Shown: positions 1 through 8,282 of the stretch, one piece after another
Position numbering within the stretch: position 1 is the stretch's first letter
Layout of the letters: each line of letters opens with the position of its first letter
From: Parabacteroides faecis
Lineage (GTDB): Bacteria > Bacteroidota > Bacteroidia > Bacteroidales > Tannerellaceae
Direction of reading: 5' to 3'
Assembly: GCF_014647375.1 (NCBI RefSeq)
Contig: NZ_BMPB01000008.1
Coordinates: forward strand, 62,001-126,000
DNA length: 64,000 bases
Made by a program: the position numbers and the translations under genes
Notes under the pieces: model-generated
The model's database searches: none
Told to the model about the DNA's origin: nothing
What the model saw: the letters and a program-made list of their open reading frames with translations, nothing else

Positions 1-972
1 ATACCGTATTCAACGGCCAGTTCGAAGTTTGAAGCACAGTTGGCTTTTGAAGAAATGGGAAGTCCGGCTCATACGTATTCCCCGGCTTATACGGAAGCTG
101 ATTTTCCTGCCATATTGAAATATAGCAGTCATATAACTTTCAATTCGTTATCTCAGTTTGAGCGTTTTTATCCGATGGTAAAAGCGGATGGGAACCGGGT
201 CTCATGCGGTTTGCGCATCAATCCGGAATATTCGGATGTGGAAACCGAGTTATACAATCCTTGCGCACCGGGTTCAAGGATGGGAGTTATTTCAGACCTG
301 TTGGGCGACAAGTTACCGGAAGGAGTAGAAGGACTCCATTTTCATACGCTTTGCGAATCCTCTTCGTATGATCTGGAAAAAACATTGGGGGAAGTGGAAA
401 AGCGTTTCGGACGTTTCCTTCCTCATATCAAATGGTTGAATATGGGAGGCGGACATCTGATGACACGAAAAGGATATGACACGGAACACCTGATATCTTT
501 ACTTCAGTCATTCAAGGCTAAATACCCTAATTTAGAAATCATTATGGAACCGGGAAGTGCTTTTGCCTGGCAAACAGGCTTCCTGTTGACCACAGTTGTG
601 GATATCGTGGAGAACCACGGTATAAAGACTGCTATAATCGATGCGTCGTTTACCTGCCACATGCCGGATTGCCTGGAAATGCCGTATAAGCCGGCCATCC
701 GTAATGCCACTGACCGGATAGAAGGAAAACCGACTTACCGTATCGGTGGAAACAGTTGCCTGAGCGGTGATTATATGGGAGACTGGTCGTTTGATGAACC
801 GTTGAAAATAGGAGATAAGATTATCTTTGAAGATATGATCCATTATACAATCGTAAAAACGTCCATGTTCAACGGAATACCACATCCGTCATTGGCTCTG
901 TGGAGTAAGGATGACAAACTGGTTCTATACCGGACATTCGGCTACGAAGATTATAAAGGGAGAAATGGTTAA
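1..972 (+). CDS. nspC: Carboxynorspermidine decarboxylase, 5'-truncated by window edge
   Basis: PLP-dependent decarboxylase of the alanine-racemase fold that converts carboxy(nor)spermidine to (nor)spermidine, the last step of the alternative polyamine route used by Bacteroidetes. The reading frame is open from base 1, so the gene starts outside the window. About 323 codons are present of a family usually near 380, so the N-terminal PLP-lysine segment is missing here. Visible family signatures are GLHFHTLCESSS, WLNMGGGHLMT, MEPGSAFAWQTGF and, near the C-terminus, the CLSGD motif that supplies substrate-binding residues. The first in-frame start-like codon in view (TTG at 40) lies inside the conserved domain and is not a start. 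Product assignment is firm; regulation cannot be seen. Confidence 0.93.
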   Translation: MPYSTASSKFEAQLAFEEMGSPAHTYSPAYTEADFPAILKYSSHITFNSLSQFERFYPMVKADGNRVSCGLRINPEYSDVETELYNPCAPGSRMGVISDLLGDKLPEGVEGLHFHTLCESSSYDLEKTLGEVEKRFGRFLPHIKWLNMGGGHLMTRKGYDTEHLISLLQSFKAKYPNLEIIMEPGSAFAWQTGFLLTTVVDIVENHGIKTAIIDASFTCHMPDCLEMPYKPAIRNATDRIEGKPTYRIGGNSCLSGDYMGDWSFDEPLKIGDKIIFEDMIHYTIVKTSMFNGIPHPSLALWSKDDKLVLYRTFGYEDYKGRNG

Positions 973-1035
973 GTTGACAGTTTACAAGTGACAGTTTTTA
1001 GATAACTTTCCACTGTCAACTGTCACCTGTCAACT
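972..1035. repeat. Hairpin built of degenerate TGTCAAC heptamers
   Basis: The short gap between nspC and ftsY holds an imperfect inverted repeat. The right arm (1014-1034) reads as three heptamers TGTCAAC, TGTCACC, TGTCAAC. The left arm (972-996) is a degenerate reverse complement of the same unit. The array could fold as a transcript hairpin and end nspC transcription. The same heptamer occurs as a tandem array at 61393-61420. Confidence 0.7.
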
Positions 1036-1094
1036 AAAAAAGTTGTAACTTAGCGGTCTCATTCTAAGCAGAAATAAATTAAGCGGATTAATAT

Positions 1095-2048
1095 ATGGGT
1101 ATTTTTAGCTTTTTCAGTAAAGAAAAAAAGGAAACTTTAGACAAAGGGTTATCTAAGACCAAAGAAAATGTTTTTTCTAAACTCACCAGGGCCATTGCCG
1201 GTAAGAGCAAAGTCGATGATGAAGTATTGGATAACCTGGAAGAGGTGCTTATTACTTCCGATGTCGGTGTAGACACAACGTTGAAGATCATCGAACGCAT
1301 CGAGAAGCGCGTAGCCCGTGACAAATATGTGACTACCCAGGAACTGACAACATTGTTGCGTGATGAAATCGCAACTCTGCTGACCGAAAATAATACGGAA
1401 GATGCTGAAAGTTTTACTCTGCCGGAAGATAAAAAGCCTTATGTCATTATGGTGGTCGGTGTGAACGGGGTCGGTAAAACGACTACGATCGGAAAGCTCG
1501 CTTATCAGTTCAAGAAAGCCGGGAAAAATGTTTACCTGGGAGCTGCCGATACATTCCGTGCAGCGGCTGTGGAGCAACTCGTTATCTGGAGTGAACGTGT
1601 CGGTGTCCCTATCGTAAAACAGAAAATGGGTTCAGATCCGGCTTCTGTGGCATTCGATACGCTTAGTTCGGCCAAGGCTAATAATGCCGATGTGGTGATT
1701 ATCGATACGGCAGGTCGTCTGCATAACAAGATAAACCTGATGAATGAGCTGACCAAGATCAAGAATGTGATGAAGAAAGTCATTCCGGATGCTCCCCACG
1801 AAGTTTTACTGGTGCTGGACGGTTCCACAGGGCAAAATGCTTTTGAACAGGCTAAGCAGTTTACGGCCGCAACGGAGGTGAATGCGTTGGCTGTCACTAA
1901 ATTGGACGGAACAGCTAAAGGAGGTGTGGTGATCGGTATTTCCGACCATTTCCGTATCCCAGTGAAATATATCGGTCTGGGTGAAGGGATGGAAGATCTG
2001 CAGGTCTTTAACAAAAAGGAATTTGTCAACTCATTATTTGGAGAATAA
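1095..2048 (+). CDS. ftsY: Signal recognition particle receptor FtsY
   Basis: Membrane-associated SRP GTPase that docks SRP-bound ribosomes at the translocon. At 317 residues it is a short FtsY without the long acidic A domain of E. coli; the N domain (about 1-100) is followed directly by the G domain. The G1 loop GVNGVGKTTT lies near residue 122, the DTAGRL G3 motif near 204, and TKLDGTAKGG (G4 and the following loop) near 268. The C-terminal GLGEGMEDLQ motif is typical of FtsY and separates it from Ffh, which would carry a methionine-rich M domain. The ATG at 1095 begins MGIFSFFSKEKK, an amphipathic N-terminus that suits membrane contact. Confidence 0.97.
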   Translation: MGIFSFFSKEKKETLDKGLSKTKENVFSKLTRAIAGKSKVDDEVLDNLEEVLITSDVGVDTTLKIIERIEKRVARDKYVTTQELTTLLRDEIATLLTENNTEDAESFTLPEDKKPYVIMVVGVNGVGKTTTIGKLAYQFKKAGKNVYLGAADTFRAAAVEQLVIWSERVGVPIVKQKMGSDPASVAFDTLSSAKANNADVVIIDTAGRLHNKINLMNELTKIKNVMKKVIPDAPHEVLLVLDGSTGQNAFEQAKQFTAATEVNALAVTKLDGTAKGGVVIGISDHFRIPVKYIGLGEGMEDLQVFNKKEFVNSLFGE

Positions 2049-2064
2049 TATTTAAAAGTAACTT

Positions 2065-2150
2065 TTCCCCTCTTGAGAGGGAGCAGGGGGTGTGTAACAA
2101 TTACGTATTTGATACTTTTTACACACCCCTTTCCCCGCTCAAGAGGGGAA
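2065..2150. repeat. Long intergenic inverted repeat between ftsY and rimO
   Basis: Two arms of about 32 nt, 2065-2097 and 2119-2150, are nearly reverse complements and share the ends CCCCTCTTGAG and GTGTGTAA, leaving a loop of about 20 nt. This would make a strong RNA hairpin just after the ftsY stop codon and could act as terminator or processing site. It resembles a dispersed intergenic palindrome rather than a simple terminator because no T-run follows. Confidence 0.7.
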
Positions 2151-2180
2151 TTGGTTACTATTTGTTTGTATATTAATCAT

Positions 2181-3479
2181 ATGAGAAAAAATAAAGTAGA
2201 TATAATCACGCTTGGTTGTTCGAAGAATCTGGTCGATTCGGAACAGCTGATGCGCCAGTTTGTAGCTAACGGTTATACGGTAGAACATGATCCCCATAAA
2301 ATAAACGGAGAGATTGTCGTTGTAAACACCTGCGGTTTTATCGGAGATGCCCAGGAGGAATCGATCAATATGATTCTGGAATTAGGGGAAGCCAAGAAGA
2401 AAGGAAAGATCGGACAATTATACGTTATGGGATGCCTTACGGAGCGTTTCCTGGAAGAAATGAAGCAGGAACTACCCGAAGTAGATCATTTTTACGGTAA
2501 GTTCAATTGGAAACAGCTCCTGTCCGATATCGGTAAATCTTACTATCGCGAACTGGCTTCCGACCGTGTGCTGACAACCCCGAAACACTATGCCTTTCTG
2601 AAGATAGCGGAAGGATGTAACCGCACCTGTTCGTACTGCGCGATACCTATCAGTACCGGGCATTATCAGTCTCTTCCGATGGAGCAGATAGAAGAAGAAG
2701 TGCGTCTGCTCGTTGCCCAGGGGGTAAAAGAGTTTCAGGTGATCGCACAGGATTTGACCTATTACGGACTGGATATATATAAGAGGTACGCGTTACCGGA
2801 ATTGATCGAACGTATTTCTGATATTCCCGGTGTGGAATGGATCCGCTTACACTATGGTTATCCGTCTCATTTCCCCTATGATCTGTTACGGGTAATGCGT
2901 GAACGTGATAATGTCTGTAAATATCTGGATATCGCTTTACAGCATATCAGTGATCATATGTTGAAAATGATGCGCCGTAATATAACCAAGGAAGAAACAT
3001 ACGCCTTACTGGAACGTATTCGCAAAGAGGTTCCGGGCATTCATCTCCGGACAACGCTGATGGTCGGTCATCCGGGGGAGACGGAGCAGGATTTTGAAGA
3101 GTTGGTCGAATTTGTCAAAAAAGCACGCTTCGAGCGTATGGGGGCATTTGCCTACAGTCACGAAGAAGGCACTTATTCATTCAAGAATTATACGGATGAT
3201 GTCCCTGAAGAGGTAAAACAGGAGCGTTTGGATTATCTTATGCGGATACAAGAACGTATCTCTGCCGAGATAAACGAAGAAAAGGTAGGCCGGACTTTTA
3301 AAATAATGCTCGATCGTGAGGATGAAGATTATTATGTCGGACGTACCGAGTTTGACTCACCTGAGGTAGATCCGGAAATCCTTGTTTTTAAAGAGCAATC
3401 ATTGAATCCGGGAGAATTTTATAACGTAAATATCGAAGAATCACAGGCTTTTGACCTATACGGAAAAGTGTTGCTTTGA
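2181..3479 (+). CDS. rimO: Ribosomal protein S12 methylthiotransferase RimO
   Basis: Radical-SAM enzyme that adds a methylthio group to the conserved aspartate of ribosomal protein S12. The N-terminal UPF0004 domain carries the three extra cluster cysteines (LGCSKN, NTCGF, GCLTER). The radical-SAM CxxxCxxC motif is Cys146, Cys150 and Cys153, and a C-terminal TRAM domain contains DREDEDYYVGRTEFDSPEVD. I place the start at ATG 2181 (MRKNKVDIITLGCSKN), giving 432 residues, the normal length. The frame stays open upstream to a TTG at 2073, but that stretch is the intergenic palindrome and is unlikely to be coding. The DSPEVD segment distinguishes RimO from MiaB. Confidence 0.96.
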   Translation: MRKNKVDIITLGCSKNLVDSEQLMRQFVANGYTVEHDPHKINGEIVVVNTCGFIGDAQEESINMILELGEAKKKGKIGQLYVMGCLTERFLEEMKQELPEVDHFYGKFNWKQLLSDIGKSYYRELASDRVLTTPKHYAFLKIAEGCNRTCSYCAIPISTGHYQSLPMEQIEEEVRLLVAQGVKEFQVIAQDLTYYGLDIYKRYALPELIERISDIPGVEWIRLHYGYPSHFPYDLLRVMRERDNVCKYLDIALQHISDHMLKMMRRNITKEETYALLERIRKEVPGIHLRTTLMVGHPGETEQDFEELVEFVKKARFERMGAFAYSHEEGTYSFKNYTDDVPEEVKQERLDYLMRIQERISAEINEEKVGRTFKIMLDREDEDYYVGRTEFDSPEVDPEILVFKEQSLNPGEFYNVNIEESQAFDLYGKVLL

Positions 3480-3556
3480 TATAAAAACCATTAAGAAGTT
3501 TGTCTGTTTACAAAAAAATAACTAATATCGCTGCTGAATCTATTGATGAAGTAAGT

Positions 3557-3847
3557 ATGAAAAACAAAGAACTGATAACAGAGTTGTCCGCGAAATTGGG
3601 GTGGACTTCACAGGAGGTAACAGAAATGTTATCTGCTTTTGGGGCTGTGGTCGGTTCAAAGTTAATGGATAATGATGCTATTTATTTACAAGGGTTCGGG
3701 TTGTTTGAAATCAAAAAGAAAGCAGAACGCATCTCTGTAAATCCGGCAAACGGGAAGCGTTATCTGGTCCCTCCGAAATTAGTACCTGTTTTCAAACCGG
3801 GAGCAACCATTAAATCTAAATTAAAAGAATTGAGCGACAATGAATAG
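3557..3847 (+). CDS. HU/IHF-like DNA-binding protein
   Basis: Small nucleoid-type protein of about 96 residues, matching the usual 90-100 of HU. Recognisable elements are the helical N-terminus (KNKELITELSAKLGWTSQEV), the central GFGLFEIKKKAER strand, and the DNA-arm region ISVNPANGKRYLVPPKL followed by VFKPGATIKSKL. I chose ATG 3557 because the HU fold starts there; an upstream TTG at 3500 would add 19 residues without HU similarity. It overlaps the next gene by 8 bases, so the two HU-type proteins are probably translationally coupled and act together. Confidence 0.88.
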   Translation: MKNKELITELSAKLGWTSQEVTEMLSAFGAVVGSKLMDNDAIYLQGFGLFEIKKKAERISVNPANGKRYLVPPKLVPVFKPGATIKSKLKELSDNE

Positions 3848-5126
3848 TCGGCTAACGATACAAGACCTGGCCGCTTTACTAGCCGAGCGTACCGGAAAGG
3901 ACAGGAATAGCTCCGAGCAATTCCTGAGAGAGTTTATTGCCATCGTATCACAGGGCGTTTTCACTGACAAAATGACTAAAGTAAAGGGGCTTGGCACCTT
4001 TAAAATTGTCTTGGTAGAAAAACGGGAAAGTATCCATGTGAATACAGGTGAGCGTTTTACGATCCCTGCACATTATAAGTTTTCTTTTCTACCCGATAAG
4101 GAGTTACGTGAATTAGTCAATAAACCGTTTTCATTCTTTGAAACAACAGAACTGAATGAGGATGTTGATTTTACAGACCTGGATATATCCAATGGTGCAG
4201 AAGAGAAAGAAAGCGAAGACGAATCTGTAGAAGAGATCCTTCCTGAAAATGAAGAAGCGGTTAGTGAAACTCCACAGTTACAGCCAATAGCAGAAGAAGT
4301 TTCCGCCCCGGAGGAAACCGTTGCTGTTACGGAGCCTGATTTACAAACAACAGGGGCTGTAGAAAATAAGGTAGAAGAATTGACGGAAGAATCTATCGAA
4401 CCGGAACAAGCAGAGGTAAAAGAGACGGAAGATCCCGGAACAGTAGAAGAAACAGAGGAGAAATTTTCAGTACCTGAAACAGTAGAAACGGTAGAAGAAT
4501 CTTCCGGACAGCCGGATGAAGAAATAAAACAACCGGTTACATCAACCGGTTTCAGTGAGACGGATTATCAGTTTGAAGACGAAAAACCGGCAGAATCACA
4601 CTGGATGAAAGTTTGGGTTTCTTTGGGTATTGTAGCTATCATAGCCGTGTCCAGTTTCTTTTTGTATCAGAATCGTAGTTTATTTCTGGGACCGGAAAAA
4701 CCGAAAGCATTAACCGGTCAGTCTTTGCCCGAAACGGCCATTGCCCTCCCGGATACAACTCAGGTAGAAGAAACAGAAGTGACAGAAAGCACTACTGTTG
4801 CGGAAGAAAAACCGGATACAGCTTCTACTGTATCTTCAAATCAAACCGCTGAACCCACAGTACAAACACCGAAGGTATTGGCAAAAGTAAAAATAGAACC
4901 GGGAAGTCGTTTAACCTTGATCTCCCTTGAATATTATGGTAGTAAGATCTTTTGGGTTTACCTGTATGAGTTCAATAAATCAGTGATCAAAGATCCTAAC
5001 AACGTCCCGGTAGGTACTGAAATACAAGTCCCTGCGCCAGAAGTATACGGAATCGACAGATATAGTCGTGCCTCCGTAGATAAGGCCGCTGCACGCCAGA
5101 CAGAAATATTATCCGGAAATTTGTAA
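3840..5126 (+). CDS. HU domain - membrane segment - LysM-like domain protein
   Basis: A 428-residue multi-domain protein. Residues 1 to about 100 form an HU/IHF-like domain (RLTIQDLAALLAERTG, KVKGLGTFKIVLVEKRE, NTGERFTIPAHYKFSFLPD). Residues about 105-255 are a glutamate-rich, low-complexity linker. A single hydrophobic segment (VWVSLGIVAIIAVSSFFLY) sits near 257-277. A second Thr/Glu-rich linker leads to a C-terminal module near 345-410 that looks like LysM (LAKVKIEPGSRLTLISLEYY, NVPVGTEIQVP). If topology follows the usual rule, the DNA-binding part is cytoplasmic and the LysM-like part periplasmic, so the protein could tie DNA to cell wall. Topology and function are inference; the domain order is read directly. 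Related proteins occur across Bacteroidales. Confidence 0.82.
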   Translation: MNSRLTIQDLAALLAERTGKDRNSSEQFLREFIAIVSQGVFTDKMTKVKGLGTFKIVLVEKRESIHVNTGERFTIPAHYKFSFLPDKELRELVNKPFSFFETTELNEDVDFTDLDISNGAEEKESEDESVEEILPENEEAVSETPQLQPIAEEVSAPEETVAVTEPDLQTTGAVENKVEELTEESIEPEQAEVKETEDPGTVEETEEKFSVPETVETVEESSGQPDEEIKQPVTSTGFSETDYQFEDEKPAESHWMKVWVSLGIVAIIAVSSFFLYQNRSLFLGPEKPKALTGQSLPETAIALPDTTQVEETEVTESTTVAEEKPDTASTVSSNQTAEPTVQTPKVLAKVKIEPGSRLTLISLEYYGSKIFWVYLYEFNKSVIKDPNNVPVGTEIQVPAPEVYGIDRYSRASVDKAAARQTEILSGNL

Positions 5127-5223
5127 CTAAAAATCCGCCTTTTTAAGTAAAATAAAACAAAATAGTTATCGTTAGGTTAGTATTATTTAACTGCAAAAGT
5201 GAAGGATACGAATTTAACATTTC

Positions 5224-5231
5224 TAATTTTG
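5224..5231 (+). promoter_or_regulatory. Bacteroidetes -7 element for the Bat operon
   Basis: TAATTTTG fits the TAnnTTTG consensus and lies 52 bases before the MoxR start, in the only sizeable gap before the operon. No clear -33 TTTG is present, so the call is tentative. Confidence 0.4.
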
Positions 5232-5283
5232 TGCAACCATAAAAACAAGCAGAAACAATAAACAATATAAATAGGAAAAATCT

Positions 5284-6279
5284 ATGAGTCAGACAGTAGA
5301 CATTCGTGAGTTGAACGAACGGATTGAGAGTAAAAGTTCGTTTGTAAACATGATTACGATGGGCATGGACCAGGTAATTGTTGGACAGAAGCATTTGGTG
5401 GAATCATTATTGATCGGTCTGCTTTCAGATGGGCATATCCTTTTGGAAGGTGTACCCGGGTTGGCAAAGACGCTTGCCATTAAAACATTGGCTTCACTGA
5501 TCGATGCAAAATATAGTCGAATACAGTTTACACCGGACTTGCTGCCGGCCGACGTGATCGGTACTATGATTTATAGTCAGAAAAGCGAAGAATTTCAGGT
5601 AAAACAAGGCCCGGTCTTCGCTAATTTTGTGTTGGCGGATGAAATTAACCGTGCACCGGCAAAGGTTCAGAGTGCACTTCTGGAAGCCATGCAGGAACGT
5701 CAGGTGACAATCAGCGAAAACACCTATAAATTGCCGGAACCATTCCTGGTAATGGCAACTCAGAACCCGATCGAGCAGGAAGGTACTTATCCGCTGCCCG
5801 AAGCCCAGGTCGACCGTTTCATGCTGAAGGTGATCATCAACTATCCGAAGAAAGAGGAAGAAAAACTGATTATCCGTCAGAATATCTCAGGCGTGAAACC
5901 GGATATTAAAACGATCCTGACAAAGAATGAAATTCTGGAAGCCCGTAAAGTGGTTCGCGAAGTATATCTGGATGAAAAGATCGAACGATATATCGTCGAT
6001 ATCGTATTTGCTACCCGTTTCCCGCAGGAACATGGCCTGGCAAATCTGTCTAACATGATTGCTTTCGGTGCATCTCCTCGTGCTTCTATCAATCTGGCAC
6101 TGGCTGCACGTGCTTATGCCTTCATCAAACGCAGAGGATATGTGATCCCTGAAGATATCCGTGCTGTGTGTCACGATGTGATGCGCCACCGTATCGGTTT
6201 GAGCTATGAAGCCGAAGCAAATAACCTGACATCCGAAGAGGTTATCAGCGAAATCCTTAATAAGGTAGAAGTACCTTAA
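5284..6279 (+). CDS. MoxR-family AAA+ ATPase of the Bat operon
   Basis: Cytoplasmic AAA+ ATPase of 331 residues, thought to act as a chaperone for the VWA-domain proteins encoded downstream. The Walker A loop GVPGLAKT lies near residues 56-63 and the Walker B/DE motif VLADEINRAPAK near 115-126; sensor 1 is in LVMATQNPIEQEG and the arginine-rich segment ending EAQVDRF follows. The C-terminal lid contains GASPRASINLALAARA, typical of MoxR proteins. It is the first gene of a co-directional run through batE, an arrangement conserved in Bacteroidetes. A 125-base gap with a hairpin repeat separates it from the DUF58 gene. Confidence 0.95.
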   Translation: MSQTVDIRELNERIESKSSFVNMITMGMDQVIVGQKHLVESLLIGLLSDGHILLEGVPGLAKTLAIKTLASLIDAKYSRIQFTPDLLPADVIGTMIYSQKSEEFQVKQGPVFANFVLADEINRAPAKVQSALLEAMQERQVTISENTYKLPEPFLVMATQNPIEQEGTYPLPEAQVDRFMLKVIINYPKKEEEKLIIRQNISGVKPDIKTILTKNEILEARKVVREVYLDEKIERYIVDIVFATRFPQEHGLANLSNMIAFGASPRASINLALAARAYAFIKRRGYVIPEDIRAVCHDVMRHRIGLSYEAEANNLTSEEVISEILNKVEVP

Positions 6280-6290
6280 TTTTAATCCCG

Positions 6291-6362
6291 TCCGGGTGAA
6301 AAAGAAGTTTCTCCCGGATGAAATTTTATTTTCTTCCGAAAGGAATCTTTTTTCCACCCGGA
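6291..6362. repeat. Hairpin repeat inside the Bat operon
   Basis: The gap between the MoxR and DUF58 genes contains outer arms TCCGGGTG (6291-6298) and CACCCGGA (6355-6362), with inner arms based on CTCCCGGATGAAA and TTCTTCCGAAAGG. Part of it (about 6297-6346) matches the gap between V-ATPase subunits B and D (about 30819-30868), so it belongs to a dispersed family. It could tune transcription or mRNA stability within the operon. Confidence 0.65.
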
Positions 6363-6404
6363 AGAAACAAAAGGAATAGTGATTAAAAAATTAAAAGGAT
6401 TACG

Positions 6405-7274
6405 ATGGAAACAAGTGAACTATTAAAAAAAGTCCGGCGAATCGAGATAAAAACCCGTGGCTTGTCACGCAATATATTTGCAGGACAATACCATTCGGCG
6501 TTTAAAGGTCGCGGTATGGCGTTCAGCGAAGTTCGCGAGTACCAGTACGGCGACGATATCCGCGATATCGACTGGAATGTGACAGCCCGCTATGTTCGCC
6601 CTTATATTAAGGTGTTCGAAGAAGAGCGCGAGCTGACCGTGATGTTGCTGATCGACGTATCGGGCAGTAGAGACTTTGGTTCCGTGAACGTAATGAAGAA
6701 AGAGGTGATTACCGAGATTGCTGCTACACTGGCATTTTCTGCTATACAGAATAATGATAAGATCGGTGTAGTGTTCTTCTCTGATAAAATAGAGAAATTC
6801 ATTCCTCCACAGAAAGGAAAGAAGCATATTCTTTATATCATTCGCGAACTGATCGATTTCAAACCTCAGGATACGAAGACTGATATCGGCCAGGTACTGA
6901 AATTCCTGACCAACGCCATTAAGAAACGTTGTACGACATTCCTGATATCCGACTTTATCGATAAGGAAGGTTTCAAAGACGCCCTGACGATTGCCAACCG
7001 TAAACATGATGTGGTGGCTATCCAGGTATACGACCGTCGTGAAACCGAGTTGCCGTCTGTCGGATTGATGAAAATAAAAGATGCTGAAACAGGATCGGAG
7101 CGCTGGATCGACAGTTCTTCTGCCCGTGTCCGTGAAGCCTATAAAGAATGGTGGAACCGCCGGCAGGCAGCTATGAACGATTCGTTCAAGAAGTGCCGTG
7201 TCGATTCAGTATCTATTCGTACGGAAGATGATTATGTGAAAGCATTGATTGCTCTTTTTGATAAACGTAGTTAA
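6405..7274 (+). CDS. DUF58 domain protein of the Bat operon
   Basis: A 289-residue soluble protein. The DUF58 signature GDDIRDIDWNVTAR lies near residues 48-61 and is followed by a von Willebrand A-like fold with a metal-site motif DVSGS (Asp84, Ser86, Ser88). The family is almost always encoded next to MoxR ATPases and is thought to be their partner; no enzymatic activity is established. Spacing to the next gene is 2 bases, so translation is probably coupled. There is no signal peptide or membrane segment. Length is normal and the gene looks intact. Confidence 0.93.
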   Translation: METSELLKKVRRIEIKTRGLSRNIFAGQYHSAFKGRGMAFSEVREYQYGDDIRDIDWNVTARYVRPYIKVFEEERELTVMLLIDVSGSRDFGSVNVMKKEVITEIAATLAFSAIQNNDKIGVVFFSDKIEKFIPPQKGKKHILYIIRELIDFKPQDTKTDIGQVLKFLTNAIKKRCTTFLISDFIDKEGFKDALTIANRKHDVVAIQVYDRRETELPSVGLMKIKDAETGSERWIDSSSARVREAYKEWWNRRQAAMNDSFKKCRVDSVSIRTEDDYVKALIALFDKRS

Positions 7275-7276
7275 GC

Positions 7277-8281
7277 ATGCAAAAGAAAATTATAAATAAG
7301 GGCGTTCTGTTCCTTCTTCTGATCTTGCTGGCAGGAGGGAAGATGTTTGCACAGAAGACACTGATCGATGTGAAGATCGACTCGGCTGCTATTCTGATCG
7401 GGGAACAGACCGTTTTACATTTGACGGTTACCACAGACAAGGATAAACCGGTCCAGATCGTGATCCCCAATGATACGTTGATGCGTGGGGTAGAGGTTCT
7501 GAACCTTTCCAAGGCGGACTCGTCGGTTATCGAGAATGATCGCTTGCTGATCAAGCAGGATATTCTGGTCACTTCATTCGATTCGTCGCTGTATTTATTA
7601 CCGCCGTTCAAAGTGATCGACGGGGTCGATACGGTTTATTCCAATCAGGTAGCCTTGAAAGTTTCGACCATTCCTGTGAATGTGGACAAACCGGAGGAGT
7701 TCTACGATATAAAGGATATCTGGAAACCGCCTTTTGTCCTGGCTGATTATTATCCGATCATTTATGGCATCTTGCTGGCTCTTTTCCTGATTTGTGTGAT
7801 TGCCTATATCATTAAACGTATACGCAACAAGCAGTCTCTTATCCCGTTCAAGAAGTCGGAACCGAAACTTCCGCCTCATGAACAGGCCATCAAGGAACTG
7901 GATGAAATCAAACAACAGAAACTATGGCAACAGGGACGTAGCAAGGAATACTATACACTGGTTACCGAAACATTGCGTCGTTATATTGTAGAGCGTTTCG
8001 ACATCAATGCTATGGAAATGACTTCTGCCGAAATCCTGGATATCATCCGTAAGCAGCATGAAGCTGATTCTGTATATGAAAATCTGAAACAGATACTGAA
8101 TCTGTCTGATTTTGTGAAATTCGCTAAAATGAATCCGCTTCCTGATGAGAATGACTTGAGTATGGTAAATGCATACTTGTTTATTAATCAGACAAAGATT
8201 GAAGAGGTTGCCACTCCTGAAGTTGCCGAAACTGAAGAAAAGACAACTGAAACAAACGATTCTAATATAACAAAAGAATAA
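7277..8281 (+). CDS. Membrane protein of the Bat operon, BatD-like
   Basis: A 334-residue protein with an N-terminal signal peptide (VLFLLLILLAGGKMFAQ), a periplasmic beta-rich domain that resembles the protection domains of BatD, one transmembrane helix near 162-184 (IIYGILLALFLICVIAYII), and a cytoplasmic helical tail with the segment TETLRRYIVERFDINAMEMT. That tail is similar in style to the tail of BatD (ALWGYLSDKLNISQASLTK). Genes at this position in Bacteroidetes Bat operons are usually annotated as hypothetical or cell-wall-anchor-like. It sits between DUF58 and BatA with 2-base and 1-base gaps, so it is probably a component of the same membrane complex. Its exact role is unknown. Confidence 0.85.
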   Translation: MQKKIINKGVLFLLLILLAGGKMFAQKTLIDVKIDSAAILIGEQTVLHLTVTTDKDKPVQIVIPNDTLMRGVEVLNLSKADSSVIENDRLLIKQDILVTSFDSSLYLLPPFKVIDGVDTVYSNQVALKVSTIPVNVDKPEEFYDIKDIWKPPFVLADYYPIIYGILLALFLICVIAYIIKRIRNKQSLIPFKKSEPKLPPHEQAIKELDEIKQQKLWQQGRSKEYYTLVTETLRRYIVERFDINAMEMTSAEILDIIRKQHEADSVYENLKQILNLSDFVKFAKMNPLPDENDLSMVNAYLFINQTKIEEVATPEVAETEEKTTETNDSNITKE

Positions 8282-8282
8282 A

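Noticed and set aside
2073..2180. N-terminal extension of RimO.
   Set aside because: The sequence is the intergenic palindrome; the conserved RimO N-terminus starts at ATG 2181.
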